From NCBI GenBank assembly GCA_000697475.1, contig JNEU01000602.1:1-42423 (forward strand): DNA of 42,423 bases. Direction: 5' to 3'. Made by a program: the position numbers and the translations under genes. The notes under the pieces were generated by a model. It was given only the letters and a program-made list of their open reading frames with translations. It was not told where the DNA came from and ran no database searches. Numbering within the stretch: position 1 is the stretch's first letter; each line of letters begins with the position of its first letter. Shown in pieces: positions 33,684-42,423 of this stretch. This DNA is from Lichtheimia corymbifera B2541 (Eukaryota; Mucoromycota; Mucoromycetes; Mucorales; Lichtheimiaceae).

Positions 33684-36600
33684 CTATGCTACAGGTGTCT
33701 CAGCATTGTCGCCATCAATAAGAGTTAACAAGTCTGTTAGGTCACGAAGCATTTCTGGATCCGAATGGGGTCGTAGCATGGCCATCATCAACATGTGTCG
33801 CACTGCACTCATATCCAACATTCGATGACCAGCCTTGGCTATGCTTTCTTGGGATGCACCATCTGTATTGTCTTCATCCATATCATTGGATCGATGATGA
33901 TGATGATGCGAGGATGTTGAAGAAACGTCTGTACCGCACACTAATCGACGCACCAACTCCATACCACGCTTGGATACTACTTGATAATGCTGAATACCGG
34001 ATTCGCCAAAGGATACACACAATCGTAGAATCATCATGGGCACAGTGCGATCGGCAAGGAAAAGTTGTTCTCTGAAAGCGTGTTCATCACTTGTCTCTGC
34101 TAGAATGGCCACAATGCTGTATAGGCCCATCACCGTATACTCTAATGTTGCCAGCTGACTACTTGCCAATTGAATCGCCACTTTGCCATCTGGGGTGAAA
34201 AAGTCGCGTCGTATCACTGATGATAGCTCCATCCAAATCTCTTTTATGCTTTCCAACGATGTCTTTTCAACTAGCTTGGCAAATGACTTTCGATTTTCAT
34301 AGTTGACCGAGATCTTGGCCCATGTCTCAGCAGCCAGCATGGCGTAATAGGTGTCAGGACCATTGGTTAAGAAATCATGCGTCAACCGGATGAAGGTGCC
34401 TGCCATATCGGGCTGACGGATGTGAAGCAGCATAGCAATGTTGGAGAAAATGAGCAGGATACTCTTGCGGAAATCCAAAGTATCCATCCGCCGTACACCC
34501 ACAAACCACGCTTCACGCCCTGATGTGTCTTTGCCTTCTTCATCTTCCACGTTGCGTGTGCTATCCATGACACGTCCTAGAATCGATACAAATCGCTCGT
34601 GTCGTGCAAGGTACTCCATGTTGTCAGGCATGAATGATAGGTTCCTGAAAATGTTGAAGATACACAGGCAGCGTTCTCGTAATGATAGCCATAAATCCGA
34701 TGTCGTTTCCTCAAGCATCGGTATCAAACTCTTCATCTCATCCAGCGACATGTCAAATAATTCGGCATATGTAAGATCGTGGTCTGACACCTTTTTGCTC
34801 GAGTCGGGAAGAGTAGTTGTGGTGTCTTTTCCGTTCACTGAAAACCTTGAGCATTCACCAAAAATGTCCTTCTCCATGTAATCGAGCAGAATATCCAAAA
34901 GATCTTCGCAGTAGCCCAGCGACATTGTGTGTTGGGAAGTGACAACCGTCAATACGTTGAGTGCGTTGGTAACCTCCATTTTCATCCCCGATTTTAGAGA
35001 CATGATCAATGCATGTATATCCACCGTGCCTGCCATTTGTTCTACATGAGTCACTGGATCATTGCACTAGTCCATGTTGAAACTCACCTAATTCAGTGAA
35101 ATGAGGCACCATAGGCTTGATATCAAACTTGTCAAAGTATTTCAAATCAACACCACCATACGTATCCACATTGCGTGTTTTGGGAACATAAGTTGTAAGT
35201 GAGGATTGTGTCGATCCCTTGTTCTCTGTCGATTGAGACTGAGATGCTGCTGCTGCTGCTGGATTGGGTGAATTTGATGCTTCATTCTTGACTGCAGGGG
35301 ATGGTTTAGGTGATGGTGTCTCCGTCTTTGGTGGTTGAGAAGGTGCTCTATTAGCTTCAGTAGATGGTCCAGGGGATCCAGGTTTTGCCGACTGCTGCTG
35401 GGTAGTATCAATTTGTCGATGTTGCTGTAATGGTGTAGAGGTAGTGCTTCCTGGCGTAGCTGAACGACGTGGTGCAGGTGACATGGCAGGCTTTTGCATT
35501 GGTGATTGCTGATGTGGATAATTGGGAGTATTGCTTCCGGCTGGGCTATCCTTTGGCTGTTCAGCTTGAGCAATCTGATCACATAAAAATCATATATCAA
35601 TATGGATGATCGAGATGAATGAATTCTCCCTCTTTCTGTTACCTGTGGCGACATTTGAGAAGGTGTTTGTCTGTTGGCCATTGGTGACGGTATATTTTGT
35701 TGTTGTTGTTGTTGTTGTTGCTGTTGTATGTTGCTTTGCATCATTGCCTGTTGAGAAGCATTCATGTTTTGCATATAACGTCCGAGAGCTTGTGATGGTA
35801 TAACTCGGTTCTATATCCCAAGTATCAATATCTTGCCTCTTTGAACCAATCCTCATAGCTTACCATTCCTGGTCCTTGTCCTTGCACTGGTGATGACATG
35901 GAACCAACCATAGGTGACGATACTACCAATTCATCCCTATTTCAGCTTGACGTGTCTTTGTTCATTTCCAACTTTCTTACCAGCATAATCATTTGGCATA
36001 CGAGCTCCTCCGACGTGTGGACTACCAGCTGCAACAGGAGACCCCTGGAAATGGGCGTTGTTCATAGCAGGCGATTGACTAGGCGATTGTTTGACTACAA
36101 CCACGATGTAAGCCAATAGCATAAATGACCGCATACCCCATCACGTACCTCTATTCATCATGGCAGCTTGTTGCTGTTGCTGTTGTTGCTGCTGCTGTTG
36201 CATAAGGATAGCTTGCGGTGTATTGGGAGACATCATGTTATCACCACCTTGGTACATGCCACGGTTTTGTTGTGGAAGACCTGCATAAATGATATAAACC
36301 TCTTTAATACCAACATGTACGTACACACCTTATTCTTCCTTACCTCCATTATTGGCGTTAGGTGCAAAAGGCATCATTCCAGCTTGTGATGCATAAATGG
36401 ATGTTTGTGGATGTTGAGATGTAGCTTGTTGCTGAAGCTGTGGGTGTTGAGTCAATTGATTCATTGCATGCATGTTGGCTGGTGATTGTGGCATTTGCCC
36501 CATGAATGGTTGCTGCTGCTGTTGTGCAGATACTTGGTTCATGAACATAAAGTTGGATTGATCAAAGGAAGACATATCACCACCAGCGCCTTGGGCGAAA

Positions 36601-36818
36601 GCCATATTGCCGAGATTAGGAGCTCCACTGAATCCCATATTCCCCATAGCCATTGCATTGTACTGTTGCATGGAAGGGTCGTTGGATTGAGGTTGTTGCT
36701 GTTGTTGTTGTTGCTGCTGCTGCTGTTGCAGGGCCATCATCATTCGTGCATTGGCTGCTGCTTGTTGGGCTGTCATGGGGATGCCTTGTTGTGCACCCGA
36801 AAAGAATTTGGGATCCAT
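33684..36818 (-). CDS. Swi1-like SWI/SNF subunit, without a visible ARID domain
   Basis: Exons complement 36344-36818, 36149-36280, 35981-36094, 35864-35922, 35643-35810, 35088-35574 and 33684-35029, giving 926 aa. The N-terminal ~475 residues are Q/M/N/P-rich with several polyglutamine runs, as in yeast Swi1. The C-terminal half is helical and conserved: VDTYGGVDLKYFDKFDIKP, ELGTVDIHALIMSLKSG, GYCEDLLDILLDYME, FRNLSFMPDNMEYLARHERF, followed by armadillo-like helices. That is the Swi1/BAF250 C-terminal region, which docks on the remodeller. No ARID DNA-binding domain is seen in any exon. The last intron has three in-phase acceptors; the one at 35029 gives the conserved ELGTVDIHAL and a 58-nt intron. 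The exon 4 start (35922) was chosen likewise, because the nearer AG leads to a stop. A histidine run lies near the end. Confidence 0.8.
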
Positions 36819-37285
36819 TGTTTACTTCGTCGTATACGTGCGTCCAATGTACGCGTCTTTTGCTCACACGTTTGCTGAATAGAAAAAGAGTTGGGAGGAA
36901 ATGAGCAATCTATGAACAGCAGTAAGAAAAAAAGACAGACACGGATTTCGCGTTCAATGAAGCGAATCTCTTGGCGTGCATTACATACTTGTTGATATAG
37001 AAGCTTCAACAGACGAGTTCAAGTTATTGATCAGCCGTGGCAAGAGTCTATGTTTGTTGGCTTTGTTGGGTACGTGTGCCTTGAAAGGGGGGGTAAAAAG
37101 AGAGAGGGAGAGAAAGCGACTGAGAGAGAGAGAAGGATGATGGATTTGCGGAGGTGAATGCGTGTGATTGACGATCTATCCCACCGCACATCATTCTGTC
37201 ATAAATGTTTTCGCGTTGTTTGTCCATCAAGTTGTAAAGAAAACAGATAGATCATTTGCATTTATTCAAATAAAAACACTTCCAT
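36819..37285. other. intergenic with GA-rich tract
   Basis: Upstream of the Swi1-like gene and downstream of the fructosamine kinase, both minus strand. A GA-rich purine tract lies at 37098-37133. No gene is seen. Confidence 0.45.
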
Positions 37286-38467
37286 CTAATCACTAAGAAT
37301 ATCTGAAAAAAGTGACATGCATGTGCCTAGATACGATGATCCAAACATATTGAGATGATTGACGGCATGGTATAACGTATAGATGGATAAGCGTTTCTCA
37401 AATCCAGGTGCCTTTGGTATCTTTGAATGATATGCCTCGTAGAATTCCTCATTGACACCACCAAATAATTGCATGATACCTAACACAGCTGCTGTTAGAT
37501 TATTCAGTAACACAGTGTGCGTTGTTTGATTCATTACCCAAATCAGATTCACTATGACCGTAAAAAGGCGCAGGATCAAAGATGACAGGGTTGCCTTGAT
37601 CGTCGGATGACCAGTTTCCAGACCATAAATCACCATGTTGCAAGCTTGGACGAATTGCATCCAATCCTTCGAAATAAGAGGGTAGTCGATCCAATAACTC
37701 TTGACCAGCCTTTTTAACCTGGGGATGACGAGACGCCAAGTCAAACTGATATTTTAGGCGTCGATGAAGGAATTCCAAGTAATCCGACGTCCATGTGTTG
37801 TCTTGTGGTGTGCTTCCAATAGTGTTATTAACAGGGAAACCAAATCGATCAGGTCCAGGAGCCAAATGCATGTCTGCCAATTGCTCGCCATATTTGCGTT
37901 GGATATCTGGACTATGCTTTCCTCCCATGGCGATATACTAAAAGAACCATTTAGAAAGATGTTGAATGTAGTATGTCATTCAAAGCGACCCTTACTTCAG
38001 TAGCCAAATATCCACAATTCTTTTCGCCTTCAAGAACTCCATGTGCGTAGGGTGTAGGAACACGAATGGTGTGTGTATCATCCAACGCCTTTAAGCCTTC
38101 CGCCTCACTAAATCATGCCAACATAAGTACATATGATTTGACCTCGTCCGTTTATTATCTCCCCCACCATGAAAAAGATACCTCTTGAACATGTTGACAA
38201 TATCTTCAATCGACTGTCCGGATGATGTGCTACAGCAAACTTTGACAAATATCTTGTTGCCAGTGTTGGTCCGGCAAAGGAAGGCATCGCTCACGTCGCC
38301 TTTTGAAGCAGCAGCAGCTCTCAATATCGTGTTGGATCGCCAATCTCGTGTTTCTCCTTACCACCACCGATCGAACGCACTTGCTCAATCGTCTCATTTT
38401 CTCCAATGCGGTTGGAGTCTTGTAGTGCTGCCGTTACAGTACGCTTGATGGCGTTGCCAATGCTCAT
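37286..38467 (-). CDS. fructosamine-3-kinase / ketosamine-3-kinase
   Basis: Phosphorylates sugar adducts on glycated protein lysines so that they fall off (protein deglycation). Exons complement 38362-38467, 38182-38299, 37996-38107, 37538-37937 and 37286-37479, giving 309 aa, exactly the usual family length. Features of the APH-like kinase fold: glycine-rich start SIGGGDVSDAFLCRTNTG with IFVKV (nucleotide lysine), EAEGLKAL and VPTPYAHG, the catalytic HGDLWSGNW at ~213-221, and the metal site IFDPAPFYGHSESDLG. The tail has YEAYHSKIPKAPGFEKRLSI and YHAVNHLNMFG. For intron 1 the acceptor at 38300 was preferred: it gives a 62-nt intron and an ungapped glycine loop; the earlier in-phase AG would make a 44-nt intron and add an alanine run. 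Confidence 0.93.
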
Positions 38468-38589
38468 GTCGGAAAGAAAAGCTAGTGCGGTTGCATAATA
38501 CGGCACTAGTGTCCTTATGTCACATACAAATGGTTTCCTTTCAAGGCAGTAAGTGGACCTACTTGGCTACTTTCAATTAGTCACTCACG

Positions 38590-38818
38590 ATGTCTCTTCT
38601 ATTTGATTACAACTATCCATCAACGCCTATCATTTGGTAAGTGTAAAGGATGGTCGCTTGTGTGATGATATATATATTTACGGTTGGCTCTTGTCAGCAT
38701 CTATGTAGTGTTCATTGGTATTCGTGTTGTTGTGGAAAAGTCGGATTGTGCTTTTCTGTGCATAGTAGATGAAAAAACCCATGTTGATACCGTTGTCCCA
38801 AAAACATATCTACCCTGA
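38590..38818 (+). CDS. possible small gene or truncated 5' end of a membrane-protein gene (ELO-like start)
   Basis: Two exons, 38590-38636 and 38698-38818, joined by a normal-sized 61-nt GT-AG intron, encode 55 aa. The start MSLLFDYNYPSTPII followed by CIYVVFIGIRVVV looks like the N-terminus and first membrane helix of a fatty-acid elongase-type (ELO) protein, but the rest of the sequence has nothing further of that family. It is divergent from the fructosamine kinase with 122 bp between ATGs, a natural bidirectional promoter spacing. Downstream DNA is transposon debris, so this may be a gene cut off by insertion or deletion. A standalone 55-aa protein is the alternative. Confidence 0.35.
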
Positions 38819-39716
38819 AATCCTCCTTCCGTTAAGGGCATCTCCCACTGTATATAATAGCTATCTCTCAAGTCTAAATCATTAAAAGGACTTATTATAC
38901 GACGTTATTGACAAGACCTATTTAATCACAAAAAAAAGAAGGGAGCGTGAGTCATATTATCGAACACAGTCTTTGTTCAAGACACAATGAATCAATCACA
39001 CCGTCTTCTTTTTCCTTATCACAGCAATCACTAGTGAATATACAGTGCATCAAGTGTTCATACACTCCGAGGTTCAACTCAGGAAGAAGGGAGGTCTCTT
39101 ACGCTATACAAACTTGGACATAGTTAGCAACGAGATCTCGTATTCGCGATGGTAGGCCTTTAATCCAACATCATTCGTAAGAGACAAATTAAGAGTACAA
39201 CAACTTGATTCAATGGAGGGGTATAAATCGACTGGAAAGCTCTGTCCTTTGGGGTATGCATCGTGTAAAGGCGAGGGGATGGCCATGAGGTGGTGAATTA
39301 TAGATGCATGGAGTTGAATTGTGATGGCTGTACATCGCTGACAAGTTGCACAAAGGACAATGACAGTAGCTGCCATGGAATAGCATGTAAAGCATGGCAA
39401 TCGGATGCGTCAAGCACAGCGGTTAAGATGACAATGGATACACTCTTTTACACACGCTTTGTATATAACCAGATCCTCCCCCATCCCATGCACCAAACCA
39501 ACATTTAGATCGATATTCATATTCATAAAAAGTCGTATATATTGAAGCAAGTTGCTACGCATAAAGCTGATTCTATACAATGGCTATCTGCTGTTACGCT
39601 GTAAGGGAAACTCCTGCAAGTAGAGAACGCTGTTCGAGAAAATGGAGGACAGTATACCATTCTTGAAGCTGAGATACTGAGATGTTGACCAAACAATTGC
39701 GCAATTGCGCGGTTCA
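38819..39716. other. intergenic, no recognised gene
   Basis: About 0.9 kb between the orphan 5' gene piece and the MULE relic. A 98-codon open frame on the minus strand (39104-39400) lacks recognisable motifs and may be chance. A perfect 14-bp palindrome (CAATTGC/GCAATTG) lies at 39694-39707, next to the broken end of the MULE. Confidence 0.4.
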
Positions 39717-40447
39717 TCAAATCCCACTGATAGCAATTGTTGGAATGAACTTCAATAGGCTGTTTTCCGGTTGCTGTAATTCATATCGCACCATGAAACC
39801 GAGAGAGCGCATCATGTCCACGACTTCTTGTAATTCACCAGAGACGCTGCTTGTTGAGAAATACTTGGATGTGAAATTGTAGACATCCTTAGCCTTGATC
39901 ATAGCTGTCGAGTCACTCTCTTGTAGTCACTCTCTTGCACTATGTCAACCACTTGACTCGGTCGATTTTTTGCTCCAAGTAATTGCTGGGAACCGCTTGG
40001 CTTTCTCAGCTCATGGTAGATTGATGGGTCCTTGGAAAGAAAATGTGTATGATACCATACACAATTGTCGAGCTTGATTGACCACATCCCTCCTTCGGTT
40101 TTGGATGTCGAGATGTAAATCGTAAAAGGACAACTCTTCTTCATGGATTTTCTGCGCCGTTGCACGTTTGGTTCTAATAGACACAATGAGATGTGTGTTA
40201 TTTGTATATATATATAGTCGATGCTCTTACCTTCATCATCACTAGACTTGCGGTGCGAAATGACCGAGTGGAAAATGCTTGTGCCTTGTGCTGTAGCTGC
40301 CAGGTGTTGTTGGAAGCTTGGGAGTGTTCGTAACTCAGGGTAGCGATGCCGTTCAAGCGTTCGCGCTTGATCAATGCGAACTTGGCTGTTTCTTGCTTCA
40401 GCTGCCATGCCATAGCGATTCATTCTGGCTTGTACCACCTGAGACAT
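39717..40447 (-). pseudogene. Mutator-like (MULE/FAR1-type) transposase relic, truncated and frameshifted
   Basis: Minus-strand fragment of a MULE transposase. A first exon (about 40231-40447, ending in HRKSSDDE) joins at 40173 across a 57-nt GT-AG intron to RRRKSMKKSCPFTIYIS and MWSIKLDNCVWYHTH, a FAR1-type zinc-finger region, then DPSIYHELRKPSGSQQ and a DIVQES segment. A 14-bp tandem duplication at 39911-39938 then shifts the frame. The family resumes in the next frame with KAKDVYNFTSKYFSTSSVSG and ELQEVVDMMRSLGFMVRYEL, and ends with a stop at 39717, just before the catalytic core would begin. The DDE core is missing, so it cannot be active. The N-terminal part before HRKSS is unlike the usual FAR1 start and may also be damaged. 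Confidence 0.8.
39911..39938. repeat. 14-bp tandem duplication
   Basis: AGTCACTCTCTTG occurs at 39911-39923 and 39925-39937 (period 14). Because 14 is not a multiple of three, it breaks the MULE reading frame exactly where two good frames meet. Confidence 0.9.
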
Positions 40448-40654
40448 ATTTGCGCTGGCTTGTGGCAATGGCAGCCCAGGTTCAGGGTCTCCACGGATCT
40501 CTGCTCTTCGCACAGCAGCAGCCCTATGACAGAACGACCATGACTGCATATGAGGTGGAGACTTCCGGTTGATTGTGGTGGAGGAGTGTGCGGTGTCAAG
40601 AAACGCGGGTGTTGTTGAAGTGGGGAGCATAGGCCATGGAGTTGCCATTCAGTC

Positions 40655-41366
40655 AGAGACAATAGGATCAAGACAGTTGCAGGATTGACGTGATGAGTTG
40701 AAGCAGGGCATTCGTTCGCAGGTGGTAATTGTACTTGAATGGGCCAACAGTTGAGCATGGGAGGAAGAGGCAAGAACCAGGGAGTGGAAGAAGTGGAAAT
40801 TTAAAGTGGGTTGAGCTGATGCTTGAATGCTATTTCTTTGTTTGAGCGTTGCTCAATCAAATCCTCTTGGATCAAGAAGGTTGAATGATGGAAATGTTGG
40901 GCTGAAGCAGGACAATCGTTCACATTCGTTGGGATGCACAAAAGTGGCAATTGGGGTGAAGGTGCTATTAGCTGGCAGTTTATGAAGTAACCATTGATTT
41001 GATTTTTCTAAAGTTGGATGATATTTCTTTGTTTGAGTGTTACTTGGTCAAATCCCCTCGGATCAAGAAAGTTGAAAGATGGAGATGATGGGCTGGAGCA
41101 GCAGCATCATTCGTATGCAGTGGATAAGGCAAAAGATTGGAATGGGAGGAATGGGCTATTAACCGGCAGTTTACGAATAATCAATCAATTGATTTTTCTG
41201 ATGCTTGAATAACATTTCTTTATTTGACCGTAACTCAGTCCAATCCCCTCGGATCAAGAAAGTTGAATGATGGAAATGCTAGTCTAGAGCAGGAGCATCG
41301 ATCGTATGCAGTGAACTGGGCAGCAAAGGTGAATGGGAGGAAGGGGCTATTAGCCGGCAGTTTAAT
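40655..41366. repeat. 191-bp tandem repeat array, three good copies plus one degenerate
   Basis: Landmarks recur exactly 191 bp apart: TTTCTTT at 40833, 41024 and 41215; GGATCAAG at 40869, 41060 and 41251; GCTATTA at 40964, 41155 and 41346. A weaker copy begins near 40655 (GGATCAAG at 40665). The unit length is not a multiple of three and units diverge in sequence but not in length, so it is not a coding repeat. It lies on the 5' side of the minus-strand MULE relic, where subterminal repeats of such elements would be expected. Confidence 0.9.
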
Positions 41367-41484
41367 TAACGTTGTACATATATCATCATTGTGCCTGAAG
41401 CACTGGCTTCTTGAACCTGTTGCACAAAGAGTCCCTCTGCGTCTTAAATCTTCGGTTCTATACGAGTCCACCTATTTGACAACG

Positions 41485-41906
41485 AACAAAGACCACTTGT
41501 CATATAGCATCACGCCTACAGCATATGTAAAAACATGAAAACATCAGTATCTCTAAACTTTACAATGAAACGTGGGGCCTTCAATAGAACAAAGTTGCTC
41601 GGCTGGGTCGAAAGCATCCTGTGTGCAACTTTCACGATTGTGGTGGCCATTCCCAGATTTCGCAATGTCACCACCAGCCAAAAATATTTCAAGAGGTCGA
41701 CCTGTTCCAGTTTGGCTGGTGACGACATCGCGAAATCAGGGATTGGCCGCGATGAACTTGAAACTTCTACACAAGGTGCGCTTGACCCCGCCGCACAACT
41801 TTGTTCGATTGTAGACCCCACGTTTCATTGTAGAATTTTTAGTTATGGGCATCTTTATGTTTTACATATGTTGTAAGCGTGGTGCTATATGACAAGTGGT
41901 GTTTGT
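41485..41906. mobile_element. ~420-bp foldback element (near-complete inverted repeat)
   Basis: The left arm (about 41485-41698) and right arm (about 41699-41906) are inverted copies meeting at the palindrome AGGTCGACCT (41694-41703), with essentially no loop. Matching blocks include the outer ACCACTTGTCATATAGCA, the internal TACAATGAAACGTGGGG and GAACAAAGTTG, and the inner CACCAGCCAAA. Arms have diverged by substitutions and small indels. It looks like a foldback/MITE element. No clear target duplication was found. Open frames across it are by-products of the palindrome. Confidence 0.85.
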
Positions 41907-41930
41907 TTATTGTGAAGTATCATTATCGTT

Positions 41931-42064
41931 GGTCACCAGGTCACCGAAAATTGTGACCAACCCCGCCAAATTTTTGGCAGGGTCACAAGCGGGGGTAGGC
42001 AAGATACCTGCGTAAAATTGCGCCAAAGCGCAATATACCACAGGTACCCTATACCGTTGGTCAC
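41931..42064. repeat. cluster of GGTCAC repeats and small hairpins
   Basis: GGTCAC occurs at 41931, 41939, 41981 and 42059, with the inverse GTGACC at 41953. Stem-loops: GCCAAA-TT-TTTGGC (41965-41978); ATTGCGC-CAAA-GCGCAAT (42017-42034), itself enclosed by TACCTG (42005-42010) and CAGGTA (42041-42046). It may be a small non-autonomous element or a transposon end; no family recognised. Confidence 0.75.
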
Positions 42065-42423
42065 AGAATAGCACATAGCTAATTTTATATGATTGATGAT
42101 ATATAAAATGACTACATATTTTGAAGGTACTACATATGGATCATTCATCAATGCTGGAGGAGCCTACTAACACCTATGTTTGCCTAGTTGAATATATACA
42201 ACGGATGTATGCCACGATATGTGATAGATAAACACTTAATAGCGTCCTTGTATTATACACGAGATGACTAGCGTTGATTTATTCAATGTATGATGTTATG
42301 GATATTCTATTACTTTCTTTCACGTGTGTGTGTGTGTGTGCGTCTGCGCGCGAGCTAAGCATCCAATCCTAAATGCCATGCATGACCAGTTAGACGATGT
42401 TCAACGTAATAATGCTATTCATA
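42065..42423. other. intergenic with (GT)n tract
   Basis: AT-rich end of the window with a (GT)n microsatellite at 42324-42340. No gene is seen. Confidence 0.5.

Noticed and set aside
35923..35980. 44-nt intron ending at the first AG (ATAG before GGATGAATTGG)
   Set aside because: It would lead at once to an in-frame TAG; the next AG gives a 58-nt intron and an open frame.
41018..41538. Repeated ORFs (SNPLGSRKL...) suggesting a repeat-peptide gene
   Set aside because: The 191-bp unit is not a multiple of three, so the frame is not kept from unit to unit; they are by-products of the array.
41535..41876. 113-codon ORF in the foldback element
   Set aside because: It reads straight through an inverted repeat and its opposite strand has a mirror ORF, as expected of a palindrome.
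42005..42046. Helitron 3' hairpin near the right end
   Set aside because: A stem-loop is present but no CTRR terminus follows at the usual short distance on either strand, so it is not called a Helitron end.

Overview
This 42.4 kb window is nuclear DNA from a filamentous fungus. Nearly every gene is split by short GT-AG introns of about 57-80 nt. Core eukaryotic genes sit 0.2-2 kb apart, and both ends carry fungal DNA transposons: an intron-bearing Helitron at the left and a Mutator/FAR1-like (MULE) relic at the right. The gene set and gene style (short introns, LRR proteins, a FAR1-type MULE, moderate GC) point to an early-diverging fungus, most likely Mucoromycota (Mucorales). The genus cannot be fixed from sequence reading alone.

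Layout. 1-5.3 kb: a Helitron Rep-helicase on the minus strand, running off the left edge, with all visible splice phases consistent. 5.7-16.9 kb: housekeeping genes, namely the complex I 51 kDa subunit (minus), an unknown intronless protein with an LRR-like end (plus), the spliceosome factor Isy1 (plus), a leucine-rich-repeat protein (minus) and the pseudouridine synthase Cbf5/dyskerin (plus). 17.6-21.7 kb: an AMID/FSP1-like FAD oxidoreductase and a siderophore-type MFS transporter. Each is preceded by the same 10-mer ATCTGATAAG, the site class of fungal siderophore-repressing GATA factors. 21.9-27.6 kb (all minus): a DUF2470/membrane protein, a Whi2-like BTB protein, a tiny four-exon HSBP1 homologue and the SSU-processome factor Sas10/Utp3. 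29.4-33.5 kb (plus): a homeodomain protein and the deubiquitinase otubain. 33.7-38.5 kb (minus): a Q-rich Swi1-like SWI/SNF subunit with no visible ARID, and a fructosamine-3-kinase. 38.6-42.4 kb: a transposon-rich tail with an orphan 5' gene piece, a MULE pseudogene, a 191-bp tandem repeat array, a ~420-bp foldback element and a cluster of small hairpins.

How the genes relate. Most are unrelated core functions (respiration, splicing, rRNA processing through Cbf5 and Sas10, chromatin, protein and sugar repair, ubiquitin). The one pair that looks functionally linked is the oxidoreductase and siderophore transporter, through the shared iron-type GATA site. Several genes contain exons too small for ORF scanning: a 3-nt ATG-only exon in ISY1, a 24-nt exon in HSBP1, and an 18-nt exon carrying the catalytic cysteine of otubain. 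Exon boundaries were read by hand from splice consensus plus reading phase; the transposon termini are undetermined.
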